From Litsea cubeba (taxonomy: Eukaryota; Streptophyta; Magnoliopsida; Laurales; Lauraceae), in NCBI GenBank assembly GCA_012931725.1, contig CM022949.1, positions 60,636,106-60,700,105 of the forward strand: a stretch of DNA of 64,000 nucleotides. The letters are read 5' to 3'. Made by a program: the position numbers and the translations under genes. Shown one piece after another: positions 34,361-46,032 of the stretch. Below the pieces are notes generated by a model, which did no database searches, had not been told where the DNA came from, and was given only the letters and a program-made list of their open reading frames with translations. Position 1 is the stretch's first letter. Each line of letters starts with the position of its first letter.

Positions 34361-36759
34361 CTGGCTGTCTAGAAATTCTCCCACTACGACGAGGCTCCGA
34401 AGTGTTCAAAGGAATATCTTGTTCATTTACCGCCTCAGGATCTGGTACAGATGTTATAGGAGATCCTGAAAGAATCTCCTCAAGGGTTTCTTTACAACTA
34501 AGCTCTTGGTGCATCATACAATCATCCTCTAAGTACCTGGCATGAGTGCTGATAAGCACTTTTTGCTCCTTTGGATGATAAAAGATGCCACCTCTCGTTC
34601 CCTTAGGATACCCAATGAAGTAGCACATTTCCGATCTGGGTTCCAGCTTGGTAGCTTTATCATTCAGTACATAGGCTGGACAACCCCAAATGTGGATATG
34701 TCTTAAACTAGGTTTTCGACTTGTCCACATTTCTTGGGGTGTCCCAGGTACTGATTTAGAAGGTACTAGATTTAAAATGTATGCTGCTGCTTCTAGGGCA
34801 TATCCCCAAAAAGATATAGGTAGGGTTGCATGACTCATCATGGACCTTACCATATCAAGAAGGGTACGGTTTCTTCTCTCCGCTACACCATTTTGCTAGG
34901 GTGTACCCGGTGCAGACAACTGAGACACAATCCCATGTTGTGTGAGGTACTCTTTGAACTCACCCGGAGGTACTCGCCACCTCGATCAGATCGAAGGGCT
35001 TTGATATGTTTCCCTAGTTGTAGCTCCACCTCAGCCTTGAATTCTTGAATTTATCAAACGCCTCAGACTTGCGTCGCATTAAGTATACATATCTATACCT
35101 AGAGTAATCATCGGTGAAGGTGATGTAATACTCATACCCTCCTCGAGCCGATTTGTTCATTGGACCACACACATCTGTGTGAATCACTTCTAACAACTCC
35201 TTTGACCTTAGTCCCTTTCCAGAGAATGACCTTTTGGTCATCTTTCCCTTGAGACAAGATTCGCACTGAGGAAAAGGTTCGAAATCTAATGAGCTCAAAG
35301 GCCCATCTTCTACCAACCTCTGAATCCGTTTTAGGTTAATGTGACCCAAACGTAAGTGCCAAAGATATGTGTCATTAATTGAAGATACCTTCCTCTTAAG
35401 GGAAGTTGAGTTTTCTTGTTGTACATTATGCAGTGTGGGAGCAATAGGATATATATAAAATAAGTTGTCATGTATTCTACCGGAACATATAATATTTCCA
35501 TCTCTACTGATATCAATACCAGAATGGAAAGAAACTGAATAATTAAATTCAATGAGTCTGGAAACTGAAATTAAATTCTTCCTCATGTCCGGAACATAGA
35601 AAACATTATTTAAAGCTAATATCCTATAACTTGGAAAATGTAAGGTAACAGCTCCTACTACAACTGCCCAAACTTTAGCTCCAGTTCCGACTCTAAAGGC
35701 AAGCTCTACTTTCTCAATCCTTTGCATTATCTGAAACCCCTGCAATGAATTGCAGATATGATTAGTGGCTCCTGAGTCTACTATCCATGAGTCAGTAGAA
35801 TCAACCACTAGACAAGTTTCAATGTAGTATGAAAAAGATGTACCTTTCTTAACTGAGGCCAGGAACTTGGGACAATCTTTCTTCCAATGACCTTTGAGGC
35901 CACACCTGAAGCATTTCCCTTTGGGCTTTCCATCTATACCCTTGTCCTCCTTTTTGCCAGTATTGTCCTTTTTCTGCCCTTTTCCCTTATTCTGCTTCTT
36001 CTAGAACTTCTTCCCTTTCGGGTTTAGTTTAGAGGAAGACTGGAAAAAATGAGCTTGGGCTTTGGGCTTCATGATGGCCTCTGCCGCCTGGAGTTCTTTC
36101 ATTAACCCAGGTAGAGTCATGTCCATCTTGCTCATATTGAAATTGAGCTTGAACTGATTGAAAGAGTCCGGCAGAGTTTCGAGAATCATATCAGTTTGAC
36201 TCTCTGCATCAATCTCAGCCCCTAGAATCTCAGCTACATTGAAACAATCCATCAGCTTGAGCATATGCTCTCTGACAGGTGTTCCCTCAGCCATTCTAGT
36301 ATTCATGATAGTCCTCATAGCAGCTTGCCTAGCTGGCCTGCTCTTGTCTGCGAACATCTCAGACACGGACATCATGATTTCATAGGCTATGTCCATATGC
36401 TCGTGCTGTGTTTGCAACACGTTGGACATGGAAGTGAGCATGTAGCATTTAGCCATGCTATTCGCTTTCTTCCATTTCCTCTCAGCCTCTAACTGGTCAT
36501 AAGTAGAATTAGCATCAATATCAGGACAGGTTTCCAGCAAGACATACTTGTACTCCTCAGCAGTGAGTACTATGTCAAGATTTCTTTTCCAATCTACATA
36601 GTTTGGGCCAGTCAGTTTGTTCTCACGAAGAATGCACATCAGCGGACTAAAAGAATCTTTACCCATCTCTCTCTGGATATGAAACGGTTTATAATTAGAC
36701 ATGCAGTATATATGTAATATGCATATGGTGCTTGTTATGAAAGGAAAAACAAAGCACAA
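34361..36759 (-). pseudogene. Copia C gag-protease-integrase, N-terminal half, broken
   Basis: Starts near 36759 (a more family-like gag start MGKDSFSPLMCILRENKLTG is about 30 residues in). In order: gag with NYVDWKRNLDIVLTAEEYKY, zinc knuckle CFRCGLKGHWKKDC (about 35890), protease IVDSGATNHIC (about 35760), GAG-pre-integrase HLRLGHINL and CESCLKGKM, integrase HTDVCGPMN and TDDYSRYRY, RSDRGGEY. Lesions: TAG at 36001 just before the zinc knuckle, one-base deletions near 35045 and 34972 (by comparison with element F), and TAG at 34896-34898 where F has CAG. The frame then runs to PRRSGRISRQPER, where element D is inserted. Confidence 0.9.
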
Positions 36760-38410
36760 AACTTTTTACATTATTCAACCCCAATCATAATGTATCAGTG
36801 TTTCAACCTCCTCATAAACCCTCCATCGAAGGGATGGCCGAGCCTACAGTCACGTTGAATTAAGGCATACTTATTTGGATTATTAATATCTGGATACACA
36901 TATCCAGTGGTAGTCCAATCACTGATTGGTTTGGCCTCATATGACAAATAACCCTTAACTCCTAAGGAGAGGTCATTACCGTCTTATGTCAAGTGTATAA
37001 CCATCTCTTATGAAATTTCCCAGAATGTCTATGATTAAGTCCTCTGAAGGGTAGAGACTTTTATCCATTCTAGAAGTGACCTTTAGTAAAGAGCTCCACC
37101 GAAGGGATGGCCGCTCCCACCAACACTTCATTGACATTCTATAGAAGTGATCTTTAGTAAAGAACTCCACCGAAGGGATGGCCGCTCCTACCAACACCTC
37201 ATTACGAATATTCATATTAGTTCACCCATTAACCCATCAAAGCGGTCTTTAGTAAAGAACTCCACCGAAGGGATGGCCGCTCCTACTAACACCTTAATGA
37301 GATAACATGAACCGAAAATGGAAGGCCGTGGGGTCTTTCCAAAACCCCTCTCCCACTTGATTATTTATCACTAGGGTTTATACTTTTTGACATTTACATT
37401 GTTTACTCAAAAACTCTTTTAAATCTAGCAAACTTGGTTAATTAAATTTATGACTCAATGACTTGAGTCATCTTAAAATAAATAACCTTTGCTTTAAAAC
37501 ATTTGAGCAAATCCCTTTAAAGAATCAAAAACCTATCTTGGGTTATGGAAACCCATAGGTAGCATCTAATTAGATTTTAGTTTAGCCTCTTTTGGAAACC
37601 AACGGTACCAAGATAAACAAAACCCTATCCAATTTTAAACCTTAGACAAATAAAAGGTGCTGGTCTAAGTTCCGTTTAAAAAAATTTTGCCAAACTAAAA
37701 AACGATCTAATATAAAAAGATGCCAATTTTAGAACCTAATGGTGGCCATGTTTCTAGGTGACAATTATAGCAATTATATAAAGCATTCATCCATGCATTC
37801 CATATATAAGAGCAAATAAAAGTATGCAATCCTTGATGGCTCCCTGCTCTTCGGACTTCTAATCCTTATCGAACTAGGACATCAAGAATAGATCTCATCT
37901 TTCACCAAGAAGTCTTGTCTCCTCCACCACTAAGGAATCCGGTTACTTACAACCTTTCTTGAAACTTTCTTCTTCTTGCTTGTTCCAATAAATTAAATTT
38001 ATACAAGCAAACCCATAAAAAATAAAACCCCAAATTACATTGGAGATACCTATGCTTTTTAAGAAAGCTTACATCAAGACTAGTTGGAATAAAAGTAAAG
38101 AAAGAATTACAACTTCCTATGATTGCTAAACGCGCAATCGTACACTTTCCAACTAATGAAAAAACATCCAAATCTACATAACAATCATGCGAACCATCAA
38201 GGATGCAATATACGGCTGCAAACAAAGAGGTTAGTGCATGCAAAAACACTATGTGCATCATTAAACAAATCTGGAAAATAAATTCCAGCAATGTTAATGA
38301 AACTTGCACATAACATGCATCACAACATAAGTTTAGTAGGGTGCCACCATGCCCATAATCAATCTAGGATTAATTATACACAATATGGGATCATGATTTC
38401 ACATGGAGTG
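36760..38410 (-). other. 5' leader of copia C with short direct repeats
   Basis: About 1.65 kb between the primer site and gag, without a convincing gene. Around 36800-37300 the + strand shows three near-identical copies of CTCCACCGAAGGGATGGCCG(CTCC) and one diverged copy, spaced about 65-110 bp apart, each preceded by TTTAGTAAAGA. A polypurine-like AAGTGGGAG (minus) occurs at about 37355. Confidence 0.7.
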
Positions 38411-38422
38411 GCTGTGATACCA
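38411..38422 (-). other. Primer binding site of copia C
   Basis: On minus, LTR end ...TTTCA, then G, then TGGTATCACAGC: one mismatch from the initiator-Met site TGGTATCAGAGC found in D and E. Confidence 0.75.
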
Positions 38423-38423
38423 C

Positions 38424-40432
38424 TGAAAGAAACTGCGATTCAGATCTGAACATCACTAGCGGAAGACATTCATAGCTAATTTGTAACATGACAGATTTTA
38501 AAAAATCTGATTTGGGCAGCATAAATCAGCCATAGTGATCGCATAAGAACTCCATGAATTCATGACCAACAAGTGTATAATTAAAGGAGAATGAAAAAGA
38601 CTATTACCTTGAAGATTTGTAGACTTCAAATCTCTGAAAAAATAGATCCAAAGGGCTGAACTCAGACTTGCAATTAGCAAACAAATTGCCGGAATTTTCT
38701 GCAGTAGTATTGCCTTTGATCTTCTTCTCTATCTCACTTCCAAATCTGATTGGCTAAGATGGTGGGATCTTAATCTAGGAATTGAGAATTATTTTTCTAA
38801 GGAAAAATCTCAGATCTCAATCTCTCCTCAATGAGGAAGAAAACAATCAAGAAGCTGGACGTGTGGGACTCCTAGGATGCTCTCATAGTGTTAGACGTCC
38901 AAGGGAGTGCTTGCTTCCTTTTATAGAAAACTTTGGGATAGCTTTCCTAAAAAGTTATCTCTCCTAATTCTCAAAGATGTCCTAAAAGGAAAGTATAATC
39001 TAAAGATTTATTTCCTTTTAGAAATACTCTAATTAGAAAAGGAAAATAAGGAACTTCCCATGCAATTAGTAATCCTAGTTGTACAACACTTACTAATTTA
39101 AGTTTCTAATCCAAAAAGAAAAATTTCTCATAGGAATACTAATCCAAAGAGGAGTCCAACCTTCCAAGTAGAGAGACCTACTGAAAATTGGAAACCTTAC
39201 CCATGGAAATCCCATTATGGAAGTCCCACATACTAATGCACACCATGGCCCACAAATAATTTACCTAGAATTAAATTCATGTATGCCATCAAAGGCCTAT
39301 TTGAATTTAAACTCAAAATTATTTTTCCACTAAAATAATTCATCCGTATGTCATCTAAACATCTTAGGAAACCATGCCAATCTTGCAAAGTGACTAGAGA
39401 AGGGACCAAAAGACATATTTGCCATTGCCTCCCAAAATGACCAAAATGTCCATGCTAAACCCATAGCAACATTAAGACCATTTTAACCTTAACTCATTCC
39501 ACTAAAGAGTTATGGTTGAACTCCAGGGACAAATATATAATATAATAAGCTCGTCATAAAATGACAGTTGTCTTCGACCTACTAAGTGTAATGACCTGAA
39601 TCCCCTCTATGTAACATCCATAATCGAGTCAGGTTATCACATGTACTATCAACCTTCCCGATTACATCTAAACCATAGAACTTCATATCCTTAACTTAAT
39701 CATCATCCGGATATCATTCTCTTGGTCCAGGGAGCGACCCACAAGTTCAATATCCATATGGAACATCCATATACTAAGATCTCAGATTTTAATGATTAAT
39801 CGGATAACTCTAAGGGGACGATCATTCCATCATTAGATGGCATAGATTCTTTATTGCATCTGCACGTCCCAACTGATCAAGTCCGAGTACCCAAAACACA
39901 GAGCTGTTGACCCATGAAAAGAATCTCACACATAGTGAATTAAAGCACAAGAACTTGACTTCGTAAGTTCATCCACAAATGCTCAAGATTAAGAGCACCG
40001 GTCACTCGGTAGCATGAGGTGACTTGATCTCTTTCTGTGATAGTACTATTTTAGAGATCACACCTACCATGGTCCTGTTCAATGCATTGCATATGCACTA
40101 ATGAGATGAATCCGGGAAAGCCCTCCCATGACTTAGGTAAGTCACCCTGAATACAGGAGAGTCTCTCATTATAACTTATACCAAGATGAAGTGCCCAGCT
40201 CCATCTCTCAGTTATGAACAAATTATGTTGTTTCAAGTGTCCATGAATTAGACCTATCTGTGTGTAGACACTACACACCTAATTCACTTACTAGAAACAA
40301 TGGGCCTTACACAACCATACATATATACATGTTTAAGTAGAAAAGAGTCTTCCATTAAATAACCAATGAATATCCAGTAACAAAAGATGAGAGTGCAGCT
40401 AGTGGGATTTAGGGCATACACCAATCCCAACA
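38424..40432 (-). repeat. 5' LTR of copia C
   Basis: Matches 23283-25292 end to end, bounded by the primer site on the left and the TGGAC duplication on the right. Confidence 0.92.
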
Positions 40433-40995
40433 TGGACGTCACAGGTGCTAGGGCAATTGTTGATAGGATCATTGCACTGGGTGACAAGTGGTTTGAGACC
40501 ATGGAATTCCCTGATGACCAGTTCTTCAAGGAGATATTCTTGGATCCTGCTAACAAGGATAAATCTGACCTGGATCAGGCTACACAGAGCAGGAAGCAGA
40601 TAGTCCGAGAGAAGAACTTAGAAGAGCTAGCCATCATCGGGCTGAGGCACGACCATAACATCCTTAATAGGGAGATCGATGAGGCCAGGAAACATCTTGA
40701 GCATTTGAAGGCACAAGTCGCTGCCAAGTGGGCTGCTATAACAGAGGCTCGTGACAGGGAGAGTGCTCCGATTCGCCGGGTTGCAGATATCGATCGAGTT
40801 TTCGAAAGGAAGATTCAAGAAGATGAACAATGGCAAACTGCTCGGGATAAGCTTCCCAGTATAAAAGAAGGGTTACAACCTTCTCCAGCTTCTCATGGCA
40901 AGTTCCTGAAGAAGCGTGCCTTGGAAACTTTGACGGCTGAGGCGAAGAGTTTGCTTGAGGAGATGAAACTTTGGCTAGAGACCATTTTTGGCTGA
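40433..40995 (+). pseudogene. Antisense PMD gene, last exon after the copia C insertion
   Basis: Resumes directly after the right target-site copy TGGAC of element C and continues in an open frame to a stop at 40993-40995 (ending LWLETIFG). The sequence is charged and heptad-rich (REKNLEELAIIGLRHDHNIL, then LNREIDEARKHLEHLKAQVA) and is predicted to form a coiled coil, as usual for the C-terminal part of such proteins. An open frame extends left into the LTR of C, but those codons are LTR sequence, not exon. Function unknown; PMD proteins encoded by hosts act in nuclear silencing and development. Confidence 0.7.
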
Positions 40996-41250
40996 GCTCC
41001 TGATTTTTTTGTAGCAGGAACTATCCTTCTTTTTTTTGGTACCATATGTATTTTTTTGGTACTCTTTTTTTTTGTGTAGTGCTTGTAAACACTTTCTTTT
41101 CTTTTTTCTTTTGGTACCACATGTATTTTTTGGTACTCTTTCTTTTGTTTTCCCTACGCTCACTTAAATCTTTTTGTGATCAAAACAATTGCTAAATGGG
41201 ATTTGATCAAAAGTTTGTCATTTTGTGAAAATCTTTTGTCAAATGATTGT
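40996..41250 (+). other. T-rich region after the PMD gene
   Basis: Pyrimidine-rich sequence with several copies of TTTTTTGGTACCA(CA)TATGTATTTTTTGGTACTC. It may be the 3' untranslated region of the PMD gene. No other feature seen. Confidence 0.4.
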
Positions 41251-41254
41251 TTTG

Positions 41255-41565
41255 GCATGGGAGCCAAATTTTTTTGTGGCAGGAGAGCAGATTTTGGCAT
41301 GAGAGCCGATTTTTTGTGGCATTGATAGACAAGTTTGTCGCATTGATAGCCGGTTTGTGGCATTTATAACAGCATATTTTTAAAGCCAAGTTTTGGTTGG
41401 TGGCATTGATAGCCGGTTTTGTTTTGTGGCATTGATAGCCGGTTTGCTGGCATTTATAGCCGGTTTATGGCATTGATAGCCGGTTTTGTTTTGTGGCATT
41501 GATAGCCGGTTTGCTGGCATTTATAGCCGGTTTATGGCATCTATAGCCGATTTTGGTTTTCAAAA
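41255..41565 (+). repeat. GGCATTTATAGCCGG-type short tandem repeats
   Basis: More than ten units of about 20-24 bp, TTGTGGCATTGATAGCCGGTTT and GGCATTTATAGCCGGTTTA, including a longer duplicated block (about 41395-41530). The same core, GGCATTTATAGCCGATTTT, is found near the end of the LTRs of this element family (13998 in B, inverted near 5240 in A). Confidence 0.8.
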
Positions 41566-41566
41566 A

Positions 41567-42012
41567 TGTAAGTATCGACTAAAAGTCGCCTCCCTGCTGA
41601 ATGGTTTTGCAAGTATCGATGGAATGTCACATCCTTGCTCATTCGGTTGCTAGTATCGATGGAATGTCGCTTCCTCGTGGATTTGGGTGCAAGTATTGAT
41701 GGAATGTTGCATCCTTGCTTTTCAAAAATTTTGGTTTTGCGGGTACTGACTTGATGTCGTTTCCCCACGAATTTTGAAATTTACAGTTTTTTTTGAACCT
41801 TTGGGTTGTGGATATCAATTGAAATGTTGCGTCTCCATGATTTTTAGGTTTTTTCGAACCTTTGAAATTTGGGTTGTGGATATCAATTGAAATGTTGCGT
41901 CTCCACGAAATGTCGTTTCCCTGCGATTTTGGAAGTGTTGAACGTGGTTCGCATTCTTCCAATTTGTGCCAGTATTGACTAAGCATCGCTTCCTCGCGAT
42001 TTTTGAAAAACC
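41567..42012 (+). repeat. GTATCGATGGAATGTCGC-type tandem repeats
   Basis: About nine diverged units of 40-65 bp: AGTATCGATGGAATGTCACATCCTTGCT, GTATTGATGGAATGTTGCATCCTTGC, GGATATCAATTGAAATGTTGCGTCTCC (exactly doubled), GTATTGACTAAGCATCGCTTCC. Non-coding, between the PMD gene and the pol remnant of element B. Confidence 0.75.
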
Positions 42013-42328
42013 ATTTTCTTTTGTTTAAAGACACGACGGTCGTAAGTTTTGACCCAAAATCATTTTGGTGGTAAAAGGCAGGGTGGACTTGGGTGGAAAT
42101 CCCTGAATCCAGATTTTATTTCAAACCATGAATTCTGGGCTCAAGGATTGAAAATTTTGGTCAAGTTAGGGAGAGGCTCTTAAACTTGGGATTTTTAAAC
42201 AATGAAACGATGAAAGTAAGCATTGTTTGAATTTCTAGAAATTTCGAAATTCGATATGAAAATTCTATTAAGAGTGGGTTTGACGAGCGAGTACCTGGAA
42301 ATAGGTTTTAGCCGTACAGGCATTGCTC

Positions 42329-44076
42329 TTACCCAGTTGGGTAAGTCCTTATGGGTAGTACCGCGCTGATGGACAGCATACATCTGTCACCCTCCATGTT
42401 TAGGAGTGCGTATGCGTCGTTGGAGACAACCTTGTCACAGAACCTGTAGAATCGATGATCCCGGAATTGTGGTCCGTTATCATGGACGAATCTTTTGGGT
42501 ATGTCGAAACGACAAACATTGTTGGTGCGCGGGAACTGAAGGACTAATGAGGTCTTCATTTCGTTAAGTGCAAATGCTTCCGACCACTTAGAGAAATAAT
42601 CCGTAGCGGCGAAGATGATGCGATGGCCTTTACTTGAAGGGGGGCAAATAGGATCAATGATGTTCATACCCCAGGCTTCGAAAGGTCATGAGATTGCTGT
42701 AGAATGCAGCCATTCTGGAGGCATGTGAATGTAATCTCCGTGAACTTGGCATTGTTGGCAGTGCTTAGCAAATTGCATTGCTTCAGCTACCATGGTAGGC
42801 CAGTAATAACCTAACATTTTTATCTAATTGTAGAGCTTTGGACCAGCCTGATGAGCTCCACAAAGACCACCATGAACTTCTTTGAGTGCTTCTTCAGCAT
42901 CTTGTTGTGACAAGCAGCGTAGAAGTATTCCGTTGAAGGATTTCCTGTAAAGGAGTTTTGAAGAAATATCCAAATGAAAGCTTAGGGCTCGCCTTTGGAT
43001 GCTTACCCTTTCTTTTGGATCTTCAGGTAGGATTCCGAACATAGTGTAATCCATGAACGGATCCCTCCAATCGCTGATTGAAGGTTGAAGGAGAGAGATC
43101 TTACTTCCAACCACTTGATGGCATTCAGCAACTGCTTGGTTGTGTTAAGAGGAGGGAGGATTTTTCTTTCGCACACTGTGATTTGCATATTTTCCCTTTC
43201 CTAGAATGCCATAGAAGCAGCAAGTCTGGCTAGGGCATCTACACGGATGTTTTCACCTCTACGAATGTGGGTGATGTGACAGATGTCAGACTTTTGCAGA
43301 AGTGACTGTGCCTTATTGTAGTAAGGCAGTAGATCAGGCTTCCTTACTTCAAATTTTTGATTCATCTGGTTGACGATCAGTTGAGAGTCTCCGAAGACTT
43401 CCAGCATGGTGATGCCAGATTCGATGGCGAGTTCCAAAGCTAGGATCAGAGCTTGATATTCAACCGCATTGTTTGTGCATGTTTCCAGTAGTGAGAAAGC
43501 GTATGGAATCATGTATCTGTCAAGGCTAACAAAGAGGATGCCAGCTACCGAGATCAGCTGTCTTTTTTCATTTGTCCTGGTTGCACCGTCAAAGTACATG
43601 TCCCAGGAGGCATTTTGTGAGAAAGTCTCCACATTGTAGACGGGTTCGTCTGGGATATCATCTCTGAGTGGAGAATCTTTAAGCAATGGATGCTCTACGA
43701 GAAAGTTCGCTAGAGCTTGGCCTTTGATTGCTTTTTGCAGTACATACCTAATATGAAATTGTGACAGAAGGATGGACCATTTTGCCAGTCGGGCAATGAG
43801 AGAACCTGCTTTTATGATAAGGACCTTCAAAAGGTTGATCCTCGAGAGCAGGTAAACTGTGTAGGAAAGCAAGTAGTGACATAGCTTTTGTACGGCGAAC
43901 ATCACTGTAAGGCATTCTTTTTCGGCTGGAGAGTAGGGATGCTCTGCACCTACTAGCATGCGACTGAGGTAGTATAGAGCAACTTCTTTTCTTTTATCAT
44001 TTTCTTGTGCAAGTAGAGCACCCAAAGAGTGATTAAGGTCTCTCGTGTACAAGATAAATGATTTTCCAGTGGTAGG
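42329..44076 (-). pseudogene. Gypsy (Tat-like) pol remnant of element B: RNase H, aRNH, integrase
   Basis: Minus reading from the F junction: RT-linked RNase H tail (ILYTRDLNHSLGALLAQEN, SPAEKECLTVMFAVQKLCHY), then a second, archaeal-type RNase H with its acidic residues (YFDGAT, NNAVEYQALILAL, VFGDSQLIVNQ, VDALARLAASM). Next come the integrase zinc-binding part (EVHGGLCGAHQAGPKL, HCQQCQVHGD) and the start of the core (PFEAWGMNIIDPICPPSSKG, AATDYFSKWSEA, FVHDNGPQF). After FCDK the frame jumps to a pol C-terminus-like piece (NDAYALLNMEGD), so most of the core including the last catalytic glutamate is deleted. Stops lie at 43199-43201, about 42822 and about 42688. Two RNase H domains support the Tat lineage. 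Confidence 0.85.
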
Positions 44077-44079
44077 ACA

Positions 44080-46019
44080 GATTTTTAAAAAATCTTATTT
44101 TTGCACTATGCAGCGGAAATCAGCCATAAAGAATCGCATAGAAACTCCATTAAATCATGATCAACATGTGTCTAATTAATAGAGATGATAGAAGACTATT
44201 ACCTCGAAGATTTGTAGACTTCAAATCTCTGAAAAAATAGATCCAAAGGCGCGAACTCAGACTTGTAATTTGCAAACAAGTTGCTGGAATTTTCCTGCAC
44301 TAGTATTGCTTTTGATCTTCTCCTCTATCTCACTTCCAAATCTGATTGGCTAAGATGGTGGGATCTTAATCTAGGAAACAAGAACTATTTTTCTCATGAA
44401 AAATCTCAGACCTTAACTTTCTTCAATGAAGAAGAAAGAGCTTCAAGGGGCTGGACGTGTGGGGCTCTTAGTGTCTTACAAGCATGGTGGACGTCCAAGG
44501 GGTGCTTGGTTTCTTTTATAGAAACTTCTTGGAAACCTTTCCCATAAAGTTATCTCTCTTTATTCTAATTGATGTCCAAAAAGGAAAGACTTATTTCCTT
44601 TAAGAAACACTCCAATTAGAAAAGGAAACTAAAAGGAACTTTCCATACAATTAGTAATACTAGTTGTAGAACACTTACTAATTTTAAGTTCCTAGTCCAA
44701 AAAGGAAACTAACTCATAGGAATACTAATCCAAAGAGGAGTCCAACTTTCCAAGTAGAGAGTCCTACTCAAAGTTGGAAACCTTACCCATGGAAATCCTA
44801 TTATGGACGTCCCACATATCTATGCACACCATGGCCCACATACAATTTATCTAGAGTTAAATTCATGTATGCCATCAAAGGCCTATTTGAATTTAAACTT
44901 AAAATTATTTTTCCACTAAAATAATTCATCCTTATGTTATCTAAACATCTTAGGAAACCATGCCAATCTTGGTAAGTGACTAGAGAAGGGACCAAAAGAC
45001 ATATTTGCCATTGGCTCCCAAAATGACCAAAATGTCCATGCTAAACCCATAGCAACATAAAGACCATTTTAACCTTAACTCATTCCACTAAAGAGTTATG
45101 GTTGAACTCCAAGGACAAATATATAATATAATAAGCTCGTCATAAAATGACGGTTGTCTTCGACCTACTAAGTGTAATGACCTGAATGCCCCTCTATGTA
45201 ACATCCATAATCGAGTCAGGTTATCACATGTACTATCAACCTTCCCGATTACATCTAAACCTTAGAACTTCATATCCTTAACATAATCATCATTCGAATA
45301 TCATTCTCTTGATCCAGGGAGCGACACACAAGTTCAATATCCATATGGAACATCCATATACTAAGATCTTAGATTTTGATGATTAATCGGATAATTCTAA
45401 GGGGACGATTATTCCATCATCAGATGGCATAGATTCTATATTGCATCTGCACGTCCCAACTGATCAAGTCCGAGTACCCAAAACACAGAGCTGTTGACCC
45501 ATGAATAGAATCTCACCCATAGTGAATTAAAGCACAAGAACTTGACTTCGTCAGTTCATCCACAAATGCTCAAGATTAAGAGCACCGGTTACTCAGTAGC
45601 ATGAGGTGACTTGATCTCTTTTCTGTGATAGTACTATTTTAGAGATCACACCTACAATGGTCCTGTTCAATGCATGACACATGCACTAATGAGATAGATC
45701 CGGGAAAGCCCTCCCGTGACTTAGGTATGTCACCCTATATAGGAGAGTATCTCATTATAACTTCTACCAAGATGAAGTGCCCAGCTCCATCTTTCAGTTA
45801 TGAACAAATATGATGTTTCCAGTTGTCCATGAATTAGACCTATCTGTGTGTAGACACTACACACCTAATTCATTTACTAGAAACAATGGGCCTTACACAA
45901 CCATACATATATACATGTTTAAGCATAAAAGAGTCTTTCCATTAAATAACCAGTAAATATCCAGTAACAAAAGATGAGAATGCAGCTAGTGGGCTTTAGG
46001 GCATACACCAATCCCAACA
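44080..46019 (-). repeat. 3' LTR of copia F
   Basis: Aligns with the C LTRs except for the outermost ~70 bp, which are missing or changed at the junction with B. TATA box TATAAAA (44514-44520) and palindrome TGGACGTCCA (44488-44497) are 16 bp apart on minus. It ends CCCAACA at 46019, next to polypurine tract AAGTGGGAGTT. Confidence 0.85.
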
Positions 46020-46032
46020 AACTCCCACTTGC

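Larger units (their letters stand above)
23283..40432 (-). mobile_element. Copia element C, TSD TGGAC, with nested Sirevirus D
   Basis: Complete LTR retrotransposon on minus. LTRs are at 23283-25292 and 38424-40432 (TG...CA on both), with target site duplication TGGAC at 23278-23282 and 40433-40437. It has a primer site next to the right LTR and a polypurine tract next to the left one. The gag-pol gene is broken by point lesions and split by element D at 26930-34360. Its LTRs differ at roughly 35-40 positions in 2.0 kb by eye. Gag and integrase resemble element E (both have NYVDWKRNLDIVLTA), so C, F and E belong to one copia lineage, probably Tork/Angela-like. Confidence 0.92.
13728..44080 (-). 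mobile_element. Tat-like gypsy element B, nested and 5'-truncated in window
   Basis: Minus-strand Ty3/gypsy element. It starts on the left with a complete 3' LTR (13728-16276) preceded by polypurine tract CTTGAAGGGGCATT, and ends on the right with a pol remnant (42329-44076). In between lie an antisense PMD gene and several tandem repeats. It interrupts the leader of complex A after CATAA (13723-13727), the presumed left target site copy. Nested in it are a solo LTR, copia C (with D) and, at the right, copia F, which hides the rest of pol, gag and the 5' LTR beyond the window. The archaeal-type RNase H after the RT-linked RNase H is typical of the Tat lineage. Confidence 0.75.

Noticed and set aside
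40387..40437. Open frame of the PMD 3' exon extending left to an ATG at 40387
   Set aside because: These codons lie in the LTR and target-site copy of element C; the exon proper resumes after 40437.
44080..46019. Reading F and C as the two ends of one element
   Set aside because: C has its own matching LTR pair and TGGAC duplication; F is a separate, differently damaged copy inserted in the pol of B.
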